35,708 nucleotides of DNA. It comes from Bacillota bacterium (lineage in GTDB: Bacteria > Bacillota > Limnochordia > DTU087). A program made the position numbers and the translations under genes. Positions 15,539-24,634 of this stretch are shown one piece after another (positions within the stretch are counted from its first letter, which is position 1; the number at the start of each line of letters is the position of its first letter). The notes beneath the pieces were generated by a model. That model did not search any database. It was given only the letters and a program-made list of their open reading frames with translations, and was not told the origin of the DNA. The stretch spans positions 1 to 35,708 of the forward strand of contig JAAYQZ010000093.1 of the NCBI GenBank assembly GCA_012519025.1, given 5' to 3'.

Positions 15539-17983
15539 TTAAGCCAGCTTGCGATCGTAGACGGGAAGCTCCTGGGAATCAGTGTCAAGCACATCTGCAC
15601 CGCTTGTGCGCCTATGCATAAGTATGCCCACGACTGTCATATCGTCTTTTATTTGACCATTATTAGCTGATTGGGCTTCTTCCATGACCAAATCAACTAT
15701 TGTTCTTAAGTCACGCTTTGGGGCTCTACGCACAATGCGACTCAGCCAATCCTCGTTCAATGTGCCATAACCGTTTAAAATACCGTCTGTTACCATAAGC
15801 AGGATATCGCCGTGGCGCCAAATGCGAATCTGCGGCTCCATTTCCACGTGATTGAGTATACCTATGGGCAAGGTGTTGGAGCGTATAACATCAATTCCTG
15901 TACGCCTAATCAGAAAGCTTGGAGGAGCACCCACCTTGATAAATTCCAATTCACCGGTATAAAGATCAGCTACAACTAAATCCACTGTTGCAAAAATCTC
16001 GTCGGTTGAGCGCAGCAGCAAAACAGAATTGACCGTCCGCACTGCAAACTCCCGATCAAATCCCGCCTGCATCAGCTGCTTAAGCATGGCGATGGTGGCC
16101 GTACTTTCCATAGCCGCTCTGGCACCATGTCCCATACCATCACTGATTACTACTGCCAGTTTGCCGTCTTTCAACCACACTTCAGAATGCGTATCTCCGG
16201 AAATAAAGCTTCCATCCTTAGCTACTTTTAGGGCTGCTATCTCCACGTTAAATGACCGTTCAGGTAAAAGCACAAACTGACAGCGAGCCTTAGGCCCTGA
16301 ATCTTGGCATTCTTTTGTCCAAACTGAATACCCCTGCCCTAAAGTTTTAGACACAGTGGCAGCTACATTGTCCCGGCATGCATGGACACCGCCACAGTGT
16401 TTCATACGTATATGAATTTCAGGTTTGCCCATGGCGGTGCGTATTACCCGCAGTGAATCAGGTTTTATCCCCTGCTTGTTTAATGCCGCTTTCAATTTTA
16501 GTTCCCATTCCTCATCAAACTCCACATCCATCTCAATTTGTGAAGCAAAGGAACGCATTATATGGCTCAACCCTCCCAGTTGGTTGGTAACAATTTCTTG
16601 GCTTTCCTGCAGCCTCCGCTGCCATGCCGCTTCAACCCGGAGCATTTCCATCACTACGTTGATGCTGGTCGTCAATTGGTAGGGCTGCATACAGTACTTG
16701 GCAATCTCTTCGGGCAGATCCGCCGATTGCACACGGGAGTTTTTCTCGGCAATGGCCAACAGCTCTACCATGTCCCAATATGTTTGATGGAACCTCTCCT
16801 CCCAACAAGACCTAAAACCCGGACAGCCGGCACACACCTTTTGGGTGAGGGACATCAAAAAGTGATCATACGCATCATCGGATGCCACCGGTGTTGATGG
16901 AATTTGAGTAAACGTAGATGATAGTTCCTCAAACACCTTGGCAAAATCGTCCAGCCTTTGATTAAGCATTTCCTTAAGCCTTTTATTTGTTACATCTTGG
17001 TGCCTTTTCTGTTCTGCGGTTCGGGGAATGACCCGGGCAATTCTTCTGAGGGACTTGGCTGGCAGCAATGTAAACACAATCAGGGCCGAGCCCGACAGTG
17101 TCCAAAGGGCAAACAACTCCACACGATTTTGAATGAAAAAGGCTAAAGACAAATTAGCTACAACCAAGCCAAAAGCAATACCGAGCTTTTTGTGCCAGGT
17201 ACCAAACCCGATAAACAATCCCAATATACCGTAAATCGCCATCATGGATAAGTCCCCATTTACCAGAGCAAAAAAGAAACCCGCCACTAGACCACCGGTG
17301 ATACCTGCAGAAAAACCTCCTATGTATGCCGCTGCCATCAATAAAACTATACCTATACTTTCCTGCACATGAATGTCGTGGACATAAACATGGGAAAGGC
17401 CCAGCAGCACCCCTAAAGCCAGCATTGATAATGCCGCGATTTGGCTTTTTGTCAAAAGGGTGGTGTGGGGTCTTTTTTGGAATTCCAGTAAAGGCAGGTA
17501 CAAGTTGCTTAAAGCCCAGATGGCGACCATTGTAGGCAGCCAAAGGATAAATTCCGGGATATACCAGGGGGCGAGGGCGATAAAAGGCGGGACAACAACC
17601 CCCGCAAGCGCAACAAACAAGGTATTAAAACCAATGGCGCCGTGGTAGCCCTTTGGTGAATTGGCAATTAACCAAAGCACAAATCCACTCACCACCCAAT
17701 AATAGGTTTCAGGTGGTGGGATATTTACACCCATACCACATCCGGCCAATGCCAAGATAAGCACACTAGCCAAAGCCGGCAGACGACGTACCACAACGAC
17801 GAAAAACGCCATTCCGAAGGGATAAATCCCGGGGACAAATGGGGCCCTTCCTAAAAGATAGGCCAGGGGTCCCAAAATAAACAACCGCCTATGGAAAACG
17901 AGCTTTACAAGGCCTTTGAGCTTGTCCCACGCAAATGCCGCTGTTCTCATCGCAATCCTGCGTTGTAGCTGTAAATTTAGCAT
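15539..17983 (-). CDS. spoIIE: Stage II sporulation protein E, membrane serine phosphatase
   Basis: 814 residues, close to B. subtilis SpoIIE. About ten transmembrane segments fill the first 300 residues, then a regulatory middle domain with a Cys motif (CAGCPGFRSCW), then a PP2C phosphatase with metal-binding residues in VISDGMGHG (about 612), VTDGILNGYG (about 729) and KDDMTVV (about 778). It dephosphorylates SpoIIAA to release sigmaF in the forespore and localises to the asymmetric septum. Start ATG 17983 has a perfect GGAGG; the frame extends to 18040 without support. The promoter carries a Spo0A box at the -35 region. Confidence 0.96.
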   Translation of the reverse strand: MLNLQLQRRIAMRTAAFAWDKLKGLVKLVFHRRLFILGPLAYLLGRAPFVPGIYPFGMAFFVVVVRRLPALASVLILALAGCGMGVNIPPPETYYWVVSGFVLWLIANSPKGYHGAIGFNTLFVALAGVVVPPFIALAPWYIPEFILWLPTMVAIWALSNLYLPLLEFQKRPHTTLLTKSQIAALSMLALGVLLGLSHVYVHDIHVQESIGIVLLMAAAYIGGFSAGITGGLVAGFFFALVNGDLSMMAIYGILGLFIGFGTWHKKLGIAFGLVVANLSLAFFIQNRVELFALWTLSGSALIVFTLLPAKSLRRIARVIPRTAEQKRHQDVTNKRLKEMLNQRLDDFAKVFEELSSTFTQIPSTPVASDDAYDHFLMSLTQKVCAGCPGFRSCWEERFHQTYWDMVELLAIAEKNSRVQSADLPEEIAKYCMQPYQLTTSINVVMEMLRVEAAWQRRLQESQEIVTNQLGGLSHIMRSFASQIEMDVEFDEEWELKLKAALNKQGIKPDSLRVIRTAMGKPEIHIRMKHCGGVHACRDNVAATVSKTLGQGYSVWTKECQDSGPKARCQFVLLPERSFNVEIAALKVAKDGSFISGDTHSEVWLKDGKLAVVISDGMGHGARAAMESTATIAMLKQLMQAGFDREFAVRTVNSVLLLRSTDEIFATVDLVVADLYTGELEFIKVGAPPSFLIRRTGIDVIRSNTLPIGILNHVEMEPQIRIWRHGDILLMVTDGILNGYGTLNEDWLSRIVRRAPKRDLRTIVDLVMEEAQSANNGQIKDDMTVVGILMHRRTSGADVLDTDSQELPVYDRKLA

Positions 17984-18031
17984 GGTTTCCTCCATAAAGA
18001 GTCTTAGGGGAATGGAGTTACCGATATTGCT

Positions 18032-18065
18032 ATTATACAAGCAGGTAAGGGTTGTCCATGTCGAA
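18032..18065 (-). promoter_or_regulatory. Spo0A-type promoter of spoIIE: perfect 0A box 21 bp from a consensus -10
   Basis: Minus strand: 0A box TTCGACA (18059-18065), 21-bp gap, TATAAT (18032-18037). No good -35 lies at the normal 17 bp. The B. subtilis spoIIE and spoIIG promoters have the same atypical 21-22 bp spacing and are activated by Spo0A~P. Confidence 0.75.
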
Positions 18066-18256
18066 CCGATTAGAATGCAATCAGCGTCATTATGATACTA
18101 CTCTGTGTTTTCCCCTGTATTCTGAACTTTAATGTCAATAAACCAATCCTGTTCTCCATAAATTACAATTCATTCGGCTGTTTGGAACTGAGACGATTGG
18201 GGTAAAACTTGTTTGGGAAAACACACCCATAAAACCATTGTAGGAAGGCGATCTCT

Positions 18257-18718
18257 GTGGAAAGGTATACGTCCGACCTCCAACCGACGCATCACTCGGA
18301 GCAATTGAAGATAACCATTCCCCTTAGTGAACGGTATTTAACGATTCCCCGATTGGTCTTAGGGGATGTGTTCGTTAAGGCGGGTTTGGATGTTTGCGAA
18401 ATCACCAGTTACAAAGTCGCATTGACAGAGGCCTGCCGCAACCTTGTCCATTTTGCCTACAGTCACTTGGAGCCAAATGCTTTGCAGCTGTCATTCACCA
18501 AGACACCGATTAAGCTCACCATTGAAGTCAGCAATAGGGGCAAATGCTTTTGCAAACAGCGGGTTAAAGCCCACCCTGCTTTGAGTAAGTGGAGTTTGTC
18601 CAATGATATCGACCTTTTAATGATAACATCCTTAGTTGACGAGCTCCGCACCGGTGTCAGGCTCATTGATGATGAATGTGTGGCATTTGTAGTTTTGTCC
18701 AAGTACCTTGGAGCCTAA
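18257..18718 (+). CDS. RsbW/SpoIIAB-like anti-sigma factor (HATPase_c) with degenerate ATP box
   Basis: 153 residues, start GTG 18257 with AGGAAGG eight bases upstream. The fold resembles the GHKL kinases that bind sigma factors and phosphorylate STAS antagonists. The N-box is kept (ALTEACRNLVHFAY, with the usual Glu and Asn). The next box, normally DxGxGF, reads NRGKCF, so the Asp and second Gly are replaced. ATP binding may be weakened or lost. The region SNDIDLLMITSLVDELR matches the late helix of the family. It is divergent from spoIIE. No sigma factor or STAS protein is adjacent, so its partner is unknown. Confidence 0.7.
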   Translation: MERYTSDLQPTHHSEQLKITIPLSERYLTIPRLVLGDVFVKAGLDVCEITSYKVALTEACRNLVHFAYSHLEPNALQLSFTKTPIKLTIEVSNRGKCFCKQRVKAHPALSKWSLSNDIDLLMITSLVDELRTGVRLIDDECVAFVVLSKYLGA

Positions 18719-18867
18719 CACCCCTTTGGTATTCCGTTTGTCTGCATGGCTTTTTTCGGCTTACCTTGTCTGCCAATTCCGAGCAGGAGACTTACCCCAG
18801 AAATCTAATATATTAGTGGCGGATTGCTGTACATATATTACCAAACAAAGGTAGGAGGGTTTCCTGC

Positions 18868-19272
18868 ATGGAGATGGCAAAACCTGAGGATATTGTAGAA
18901 CAAATCTATGACAATCTTAACCGCTTGGAATATGTTCTTGACGGCGATCATGCAGAGGTAAAGCTTGCTACGCTGGCAAAATTGAGGGAAATATATTTGC
19001 GGGCTAAGCAGCAAAACAATGAGCGGCTGTATCTGCAGGCATTTCGCCTGTATCACCGCCTGCTTTCTTCGACAGATGCCGCGATGGAGGAGACAGAATT
19101 TGAAACATACGCTGACCAGCTGGCTCAGCACGTATCCAACTTGACGCTGCGCACTTTAAAAGAAACCGGATGGACTAAGGATAAGACCGCCGATGAAATT
19201 GCCGAATTTATTATTTGGCATACCGAGATTTTGACAATGGATTTTGAGCAAAGATTCCCATTGGGTCCGTAA
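18868..19272 (+). CDS. Hypothetical helical protein, 134 residues
   Basis: Start ATG 18868 with GGAGG nine bases upstream (a second ATG two codons later is also possible). The protein is acidic, soluble, and predicted almost all alpha-helical: repeated heptad-like stretches (EDIVEQIYDNLNRLEYVL, LATLAKLREIYLRAKQQ, LYLQAFRLYHRLLS) and no signal peptide or membrane segment. I do not recognise a family; the helical pairs recall TPR-like or four-helix regulatory proteins. It is preceded by a 149-nt gap in which I see no clear sigmaA promoter and is followed by a hairpin before the convergent rex gene. Confidence 0.75.
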   Translation: MEMAKPEDIVEQIYDNLNRLEYVLDGDHAEVKLATLAKLREIYLRAKQQNNERLYLQAFRLYHRLLSSTDAAMEETEFETYADQLAQHVSNLTLRTLKETGWTKDKTADEIAEFIIWHTEILTMDFEQRFPLGP

Positions 19273-19274
19273 AC

Positions 19275-19313
19275 GGGGTTGGCACGGGTACCCACAAGGG
19301 CACCCACAACCCC
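19275..19313. terminator. Hairpin between convergent hypothetical gene and rex
   Basis: GGGGTTG (19275-19281) pairs with CAACCCC (19307-19313) around a GC-rich loop with further pairing potential. It lies exactly between the two stop codons. There is no U-tract, so it may be a transcription barrier rather than a classical terminator. Confidence 0.35.
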
Positions 19314-20009
19314 CTATGTTCTGATTCTTCTTGTGTCTGTAGGACCTTTACTTCCTGACGCGCTGCTTTCCCCCGGCACATCCTGTTGTTTAATGTGGTA
19401 GGCCAAAGTTGTCAGCCCAACAGCCAAATCTTCGTCCCGCACCAATACCCCTTCAGGCACTTCCAGCCGCACAGGTGCAAAATTCCAAATAGCTTTCGCT
19501 CCGGCTTTCACCATAATGCCGCATACATCCTGGGCCTCGGCCGCCGGTACAGTGATTATACCGATTTTAATCCCAAGGCGCTCCATCAATTCCCCACACT
19601 TACTCAAAGGCATCACCGGGCGCCCGTAAAGACTTTTGCCGATCTTGTTTTCATCTGTGTCAAACACAGTTGCTATTTGAAAACCGTAGCGCTGAAAACC
19701 GGGGTACCCTACCAATGCACTGCCAAGCCGACCGGCTCCTGCCAAAGCGGCATCAGTGTCATTGCGAAGTCCGAGGAAATCAGCTAAACACTCAGCCAGT
19801 TTCTCGATCTCATAGCCAAGACCGGGGCGTCCACCGCTCCAGATGTGATTTAAATCTTTTCTCACTTGGGCATTGTCAAATCCTGATCGAAAACCTAGAT
19901 CCTTCGATGAAATGTATTGAAGTCCAATCTCCCGGCAGTGCATAAGGACACGATAATATACCGGCATCCTCTCCAGCGTTGGCTTAGGGATAGAGACTAA
20001 TCGGGTCAT
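19314..20009 (-). CDS. rex: Redox-sensing transcriptional repressor Rex
   Basis: 231 residues: N-terminal winged helix (ISSKDLGFRSGFDNAQVRKDL, cited in part as SSKDLGFRSGFDNAQVRKDL) and a Rossmann NAD(H)-binding domain with GAGRLGSAL (91-99) and a C-terminal domain-swap helix. Rex leaves DNA when NADH is high, de-repressing fermentative and hydrogenase genes. The ATG at 20009 has AGGAGGGGG upstream. The usual RKDLxxFGxxGxxGxGY stretch reads RKDLNHIWSGGRPGLGY here. The last 22 or so residues are a polar extension. The gene lies just after the hydrogenase operon, behind a terminator, and two Rex-type sites occur at that operon's promoter. Confidence 0.93.
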   Translation of the reverse strand: MTRLVSIPKPTLERMPVYYRVLMHCREIGLQYISSKDLGFRSGFDNAQVRKDLNHIWSGGRPGLGYEIEKLAECLADFLGLRNDTDAALAGAGRLGSALVGYPGFQRYGFQIATVFDTDENKIGKSLYGRPVMPLSKCGELMERLGIKIGIITVPAAEAQDVCGIMVKAGAKAIWNFAPVRLEVPEGVLVRDEDLAVGLTTLAYHIKQQDVPGESSASGSKGPTDTRRIRT

Positions 20010-20092
20010 TTTCCCCCTCCTATTTGTTTCCGTTATCTACACTCCACAGCCGTTTCTTCACTGCTTGCCGGTTTGCTTTACCCGGCCAAACG

Positions 20093-20132
20093 AATTTTAA
20101 AAGAGGCTGCCTTGCCAAAAGACCAGGCAGCC
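20093..20132 (-). terminator. Terminator of the hydrogenase operon
   Basis: GGCTGCCT/AGGCAGCC, an 8-bp stem (20105-20112, 20125-20132), followed on the minus strand by TCTTTTAAAA. It separates hydA from rex, which therefore is either read through or has its own promoter. Confidence 0.75.
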
Positions 20133-20160
20133 GTTTCCGAAAGTTGCATTGTGTTATGCT

Positions 20161-22164
20161 TTATTTCTCCAGTTCGTCTACTATCTTTCCAAATACTGCA
20201 TCAGTCTTGGCCGGAGACATGCCGCTGTAAAGAGTATCCCCAATTTTGACATTCACACCGCCGCCGCAGTTTTCAAAGCAGAAAGTGGCCTTTAAGTCTA
20301 CACGTTGATTCAGCTTCGCCTCTTGCAAACGATAGCCCAGGTTGTGCAGCAAATCATAAGCCCCCTTCAGGTAGCAGCCGGTGCCGACACAGACCGATAC
20401 CTCCAGCTGTTTTGCCGTGTGATTGTCCCCAAGGCTGATGCCTTCTCCCAATATGCGCCTTCGAGCACCATAGGTTGTATGCAGGGCATCGTGGGCCTTT
20501 TCGCTATTGGGTGCATCAAGCCACTTTTCATAGACGTTGTCGATCAATGGATTCTGATAGGACTTCCGCAGCTGTTGGGCTTTATCAGCAGTATAGATCC
20601 CCTGGGTCCTGGCACTCCGCACCTCTGGATTAGTTGCCGGCTGTCCGGCGCCTCCTACACAGCCTCCGGGACATGCCATAACTTCAATGATATGGTATTC
20701 TGCTTCACCATCTTTGATCTGCTGGAGGAGCCTTTTGGCGTTGGCAAGCCCAAAGACTATGGCCAATTTGACTTTCTGGCCTCCAACATCAACCTCTGCT
20801 GCCCTTAAGCCCTCTGTACCCCGAACTTCGGTAAAATTGACTTGATCGAGCTCCTCATCGAGCAGAAGGTAATGGGCGGCTCGCAGTACCGCTTCCGATA
20901 CCCCGCCTGTCACCCCAAAAAGGATACCTCCGCCTGAAGTGAACCCAAACGGCATATCCAATGAGTCATCTTCTAGATTAGCGTAATCCAATCCGGCTTC
21001 CCGAATCATTCGCACCACTTCTTGGGTAGTGATTACTACATCCACATCAGGCATGCCGTCAGTTGAGAGTTCCGGTCTTGCAGCTTCGAATTTCTTCGCT
21101 GTACAGGGCATTAGGCTGACAACCACCAGATCCTTAGGATCAATCTCGAGCTCTTCAGCGTAATATTTTTTCGCCAATGAGCCAAACATCTGCTGTGGTG
21201 AACGGCAAGTCGACAGGTTTCCTAAAAACTCCGGATGATACTGTTCGGTGTATTTTACCCAAGCAGGGCAGCATGATGTGAACTGGGGCAGGTGCTCACC
21301 TTTTTGGAGCCTCTCCAAGAACTCAGTACCCTCTTCCATGACTGTCAAATCAGCTGCAAAACTGGTGTCAAAGACTTTATCAAAACCCATTTGCCGCAGG
21401 GCCTGGGTTAATTTACCGATGGTGTTTTGCCCGGCTTCCAGACCAAACACCTCACCAACAGCTACTCTTACCGCCGGCGCTACCTGTACAATAACTGTCT
21501 TAGTCGGATCATGCAGTGCCTGCCAAACTTCGTTAGTTTGCGACTTGACAATTAAGGCACCGGTTGGGCAAACGGCAGCACATTGACCGCAGTTGACGCA
21601 GTCGACTTCTGCCATTGGTTTGTTAAAGGCAGGGGTTACGGTCATATCGGAGCCTCGGTGGGCAAAATCCAAAACTCCAATACCCTGTACCTCTTCACAC
21701 ATGCGCACGCAATCGCCGCACAGGATGCATTTGTTAGGATCCCTAATTAGGGCTAGACTCGAATCGTCGATATCCACTTTTTTGTCCCGTTGGCCAAAGC
21801 GCACTTCCCGCACACCAAAACGCTGGGCTAGATCCTGGAGTTTACACATGCCGCTTTTCTCGCAGGTAGTGCAATCACGATCATGGTTGGCAAGCAGAAG
21901 TTCTAATGCCATCTTGCGGATCTTCTGCACACGGGGTGTAGTGGTTTTAACTACTTGACCGGCCTCTGCCGGTGTTGAGCAGCCTGCCACGATTTGGCCG
22001 TTTTCCAACTCTACAAGACACATTCGACACGCACCATAGACGGAGAGCTCAGAATGATAACAAAAGGTGGGTAATTCAATGCCCGCTTTGCGGCATACCT
22101 CAAGGATGTTCCTTTCTCCATTGATTTCCACAGATTTGCCGTCGATAACCATGGTTTGGGCCAT
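20161..22164 (-). CDS. hydA: NAD-linked trimeric [FeFe] hydrogenase, catalytic subunit HydA
   Basis: 667 residues. In order: [2Fe-2S] domain (C35, C46, C49, C62), His-Cys [4Fe-4S] site (H94, C98, C101, C107), two [4Fe-4S] motifs (146-156 and 189-199), H-cluster domain with TSCCP (C299), MPCTAKK (C354) and ACPGGC (C498, C502), small-subunit domain, and an extra C-terminal thioredoxin-like [2Fe-2S] domain (C592, C597, C629, C633). It makes H2; with HydB and HydC it likely couples NADH and ferredoxin oxidation (electron confurcation). C298, the proton-transfer Cys, is kept. It overlaps the hydB end closely: GAGGAGG inside the last hydB codons is its ribosome-binding site. Confidence 0.96.
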   Translation of the reverse strand: MAQTMVIDGKSVEINGERNILEVCRKAGIELPTFCYHSELSVYGACRMCLVELENGQIVAGCSTPAEAGQVVKTTTPRVQKIRKMALELLLANHDRDCTTCEKSGMCKLQDLAQRFGVREVRFGQRDKKVDIDDSSLALIRDPNKCILCGDCVRMCEEVQGIGVLDFAHRGSDMTVTPAFNKPMAEVDCVNCGQCAAVCPTGALIVKSQTNEVWQALHDPTKTVIVQVAPAVRVAVGEVFGLEAGQNTIGKLTQALRQMGFDKVFDTSFAADLTVMEEGTEFLERLQKGEHLPQFTSCCPAWVKYTEQYHPEFLGNLSTCRSPQQMFGSLAKKYYAEELEIDPKDLVVVSLMPCTAKKFEAARPELSTDGMPDVDVVITTQEVVRMIREAGLDYANLEDDSLDMPFGFTSGGGILFGVTGGVSEAVLRAAHYLLLDEELDQVNFTEVRGTEGLRAAEVDVGGQKVKLAIVFGLANAKRLLQQIKDGEAEYHIIEVMACPGGCVGGAGQPATNPEVRSARTQGIYTADKAQQLRKSYQNPLIDNVYEKWLDAPNSEKAHDALHTTYGARRRILGEGISLGDNHTAKQLEVSVCVGTGCYLKGAYDLLHNLGYRLQEAKLNQRVDLKATFCFENCGGGVNVKIGDTLYSGMSPAKTDAVFGKIVDELEK

Positions 22165-24063
22165 TTAAACAACCTCCTCTATGGCATTAAAGCGACACGA
22201 TTCCACACATGCCCCGCACTTAATGCACAGTTCTTGATCTATAACATAGGGTTCTCTGACCTTGCCGGAGATGGCCCCAACCGGGCAGACTCTGGCACAG
22301 CGGCTGCAGCCTTTGCAAAGTTCACTATTAATCACAAATGTTTTCAGGCCCTCACAAACTCCTGCCGGACAGCGGCGCTCCACGACATGGGCAAGATACT
22401 CGTCTTTGAAATACTGCATGGTGGTTAATACAGGATTTGGTGCTGTTTTACCAAGACCGCACAGCGAGCCTTCTTGAACTGCTTCACCGATTTCCTCCAA
22501 TGCATCAAGATCAGATAGTTTGCCCTCACCATCGACAATTTTCTGCAGTATCTCCAGCATGCGTCTTGTTCCTTCCCGGCAAAGCACACATTTTCCGCAT
22601 GACTCATTCTGGGTGAAATTCATAAAGAACCTGGCTACTTCAACAATACAAGTGTTTTGATCCATCACAACCAAACCACCGGAGCCGATCATGGCCCCCG
22701 CATCTTGCAGGGAATCAAAATCCAAAGGTAAATCCAGGTGATCTGCTGTCAGACAACCACCGGAGGGTCCACCGATTTGCACGGCTTTGAACTCACCGTT
22801 GTTGCGCAGCCCACCACCGATGTCAAATACAATTTCCCGCAAAGTCTTACCCATAGGCACTTCAATCAGTCCGGTATTGGCCACTTCACCGGTTATAGCA
22901 AAGGTCTTTGTCCCGGGACTGGTTTCCGAACCGATATTTTTAAACCACTCTGCACCGTTTTGCAAAATGGGTGGGATATTGGCAAAGGTCTCTACATTGT
23001 TGATCAGTGTCGGACGTCCCCAAAGGCCGCTTTGTGCCGGGAAAGGAGGCTTTGGTCTCGGCATACCCCGCTTGCCCTCAATGGAGGCAATCAAAGCACT
23101 TTCCTCACCACAAACAAACGCGCCTGCACCTTCTTTGATCACAATGTCAAAGGCAAATCCTGTACCAAGAATATCTTCGCCTAACAGACCTTGGGCTTTG
23201 GCATCATCAATGGCCTTCTGCATTCTTTGAACTGCCAATGGATACTCGGCACGCATATAAACATAGCCTTCCGCGGCACCGATGGCATAGCCGGCGATAA
23301 TCATGCCCTCCAAGATGCGGTGAGGGTCGCCTTCCATTAGACTTCGATCCATAAATGCTCCCGGATCTCCTTCGTCACCATTGCAGATTACGTATTTAGA
23401 CGCACCGGCGGCTTTGCGGGTCAACACCCATTTAAGGCCTGCCGGAAATCCGCCACCACCGCGGCCTCTGAGGCCTGATTCTACGACAGTGTCACACACA
23501 GCCTCCGGAGCCATTTCGGTCAAAGCCTTGGCTAAAGCCCCATATCCGTCCCGGGCTATATACTCCCAGATGTTTTCTGGGTCAATTACACCACAGTCTC
23601 CGAGGGCGATTCGCTGCTGCTCCCGGTAGAAGGGGATATCTTCTTCTCTGGCAAAAACCTCGTTGGTATTGGGTTCCTCGTATAAAAGGCGTTCCACAAC
23701 TTCTCCTTCTGCCAAAGCATCGGCTATGTCTTGGGCATCCTCGGGCTTTACTCCCACATATAAAACACCTTCAGGTTCGATGCGAATTAGTGGGCCCTTT
23801 TCGCAAAAACCGTGACATCCACTCTTTTTAATCTCTATACCTTCCACCGGAGTTTCAGTGTTTTTGTCATGCTCTGCTTCCAATTCCACGGCAACGGCAA
23901 GTCCCAGGTCTTTGACAAGCTTCTTAAGTTCATCGAAAACCCTCAAAGAACCGCCGGCGACACAGCCCGTACCAGCGCAAACAAGTACCCGCTGCTTCAC
24001 CTTTTGTAATACTGCCTGCTTTTCTTGGCGCAGTGTCTCCAATACAGCCGCGTTTCGGATCAT
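22165..24063 (-). CDS. hydB: NAD-linked trimeric [FeFe] hydrogenase, flavoprotein subunit HydB (NuoF-like)
   Basis: 632 residues from ATG 24063 (GGGAGGGG upstream; a frame extending to 24144 has no ribosome-binding site and overlaps hydC). Domains: N-terminal thioredoxin-like [2Fe-2S] (C29, C34, C83, C87), NuoF core with GRGGGGFPAG (200-209, NADH) and NGDEGDPGAF (228-237, FMN), SLBB domain, [4Fe-4S] site (C489, C492, C495, C535), and a C-terminal 2[4Fe-4S] ferredoxin (C583-C593, C613-C623). This is the HydB/HndC layout of bifurcating hydrogenases, where NADH is oxidised at FMN. Gene spacing to hydC is 1 nt. Confidence 0.95.
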   Translation of the reverse strand: MIRNAAVLETLRQEKQAVLQKVKQRVLVCAGTGCVAGGSLRVFDELKKLVKDLGLAVAVELEAEHDKNTETPVEGIEIKKSGCHGFCEKGPLIRIEPEGVLYVGVKPEDAQDIADALAEGEVVERLLYEEPNTNEVFAREEDIPFYREQQRIALGDCGVIDPENIWEYIARDGYGALAKALTEMAPEAVCDTVVESGLRGRGGGGFPAGLKWVLTRKAAGASKYVICNGDEGDPGAFMDRSLMEGDPHRILEGMIIAGYAIGAAEGYVYMRAEYPLAVQRMQKAIDDAKAQGLLGEDILGTGFAFDIVIKEGAGAFVCGEESALIASIEGKRGMPRPKPPFPAQSGLWGRPTLINNVETFANIPPILQNGAEWFKNIGSETSPGTKTFAITGEVANTGLIEVPMGKTLREIVFDIGGGLRNNGEFKAVQIGGPSGGCLTADHLDLPLDFDSLQDAGAMIGSGGLVVMDQNTCIVEVARFFMNFTQNESCGKCVLCREGTRRMLEILQKIVDGEGKLSDLDALEEIGEAVQEGSLCGLGKTAPNPVLTTMQYFKDEYLAHVVERRCPAGVCEGLKTFVINSELCKGCSRCARVCPVGAISGKVREPYVIDQELCIKCGACVESCRFNAIEEVV

Positions 24064-24064
24064 G

Positions 24065-24595
24065 TCACTTCCCCTCCCGTTTCTGCAAAGTATCCAATAT
24101 CTCAGTAATTGCTTCTGGTGTGACATTGCCATACACTTCATCATTGATGGTGACTACAGGGGCCAACCCACAAGCACCAAGACATGATACTGTCTCTACG
24201 GTAAACCCCAAATCATCAGTTGTTTTTTGTTCTGGGCTCAATCCCACTTTTTTGCGGATTGCATTTAAAACATCAGTAGAACGCCGCACATGACAAGCGG
24301 TCCCATCGCAAACTCTTACGATGTATTCCCCCATGGGGTCTAGGGAAAATTGCGCATAGAAAGTGGCTACACCATAGACCGTTGCAGGGGATATCCCCAA
24401 TGCTGTAGCAACGTAGGTAAGAATCTCTTCCGGAAGATAGCGGTACTCCTCTTGTACCTTTTGTAGGATGGGAATTAAAGTAGATTCCTCTTTGCCGTGT
24501 TGGGCTATAATCTCATTGACCTTGATAAACTGCCGTTCTTGCAACATTCGCTCCTCCGCGTCGACAACCGGTAGGGCTTTTGCCACATCTATCAT
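24065..24595 (-). CDS. hydC: NAD-linked trimeric [FeFe] hydrogenase, HydC subunit (NuoE-like)
   Basis: 176 residues of the NuoE/24-kDa family: N-terminal helical bundle (LIPILQKVQEEYRYLPEEIL) and a thioredoxin-like [2Fe-2S] domain with C96, C101, C138 and C142. It passes electrons within the HydABC complex. ATG 24595 has AAGGGG upstream; a second in-frame ATG (residue 17) also has GGAGG and could be used. It is first of the three structural genes and follows the phosphatase gene by 39 nt. Confidence 0.94.
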   Translation of the reverse strand: MIDVAKALPVVDAEERMLQERQFIKVNEIIAQHGKEESTLIPILQKVQEEYRYLPEEILTYVATALGISPATVYGVATFYAQFSLDPMGEYIVRVCDGTACHVRRSTDVLNAIRKKVGLSPEQKTTDDLGFTVETVSCLGACGLAPVVTINDEVYGNVTPEAITEILDTLQKREGK

Positions 24596-24634
24596 CCTTT
24601 CCCCTTAAAAATCTATAAATGAGTGCAAATACAA

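Noticed and set aside
18782-18850. Possible sporulation sigmaE-type promoter before the helical hypothetical gene (CATATATT with upstream ATATT)
   Set aside because: The spacing is longer than the known sigmaE range and the region is simply AT-rich.
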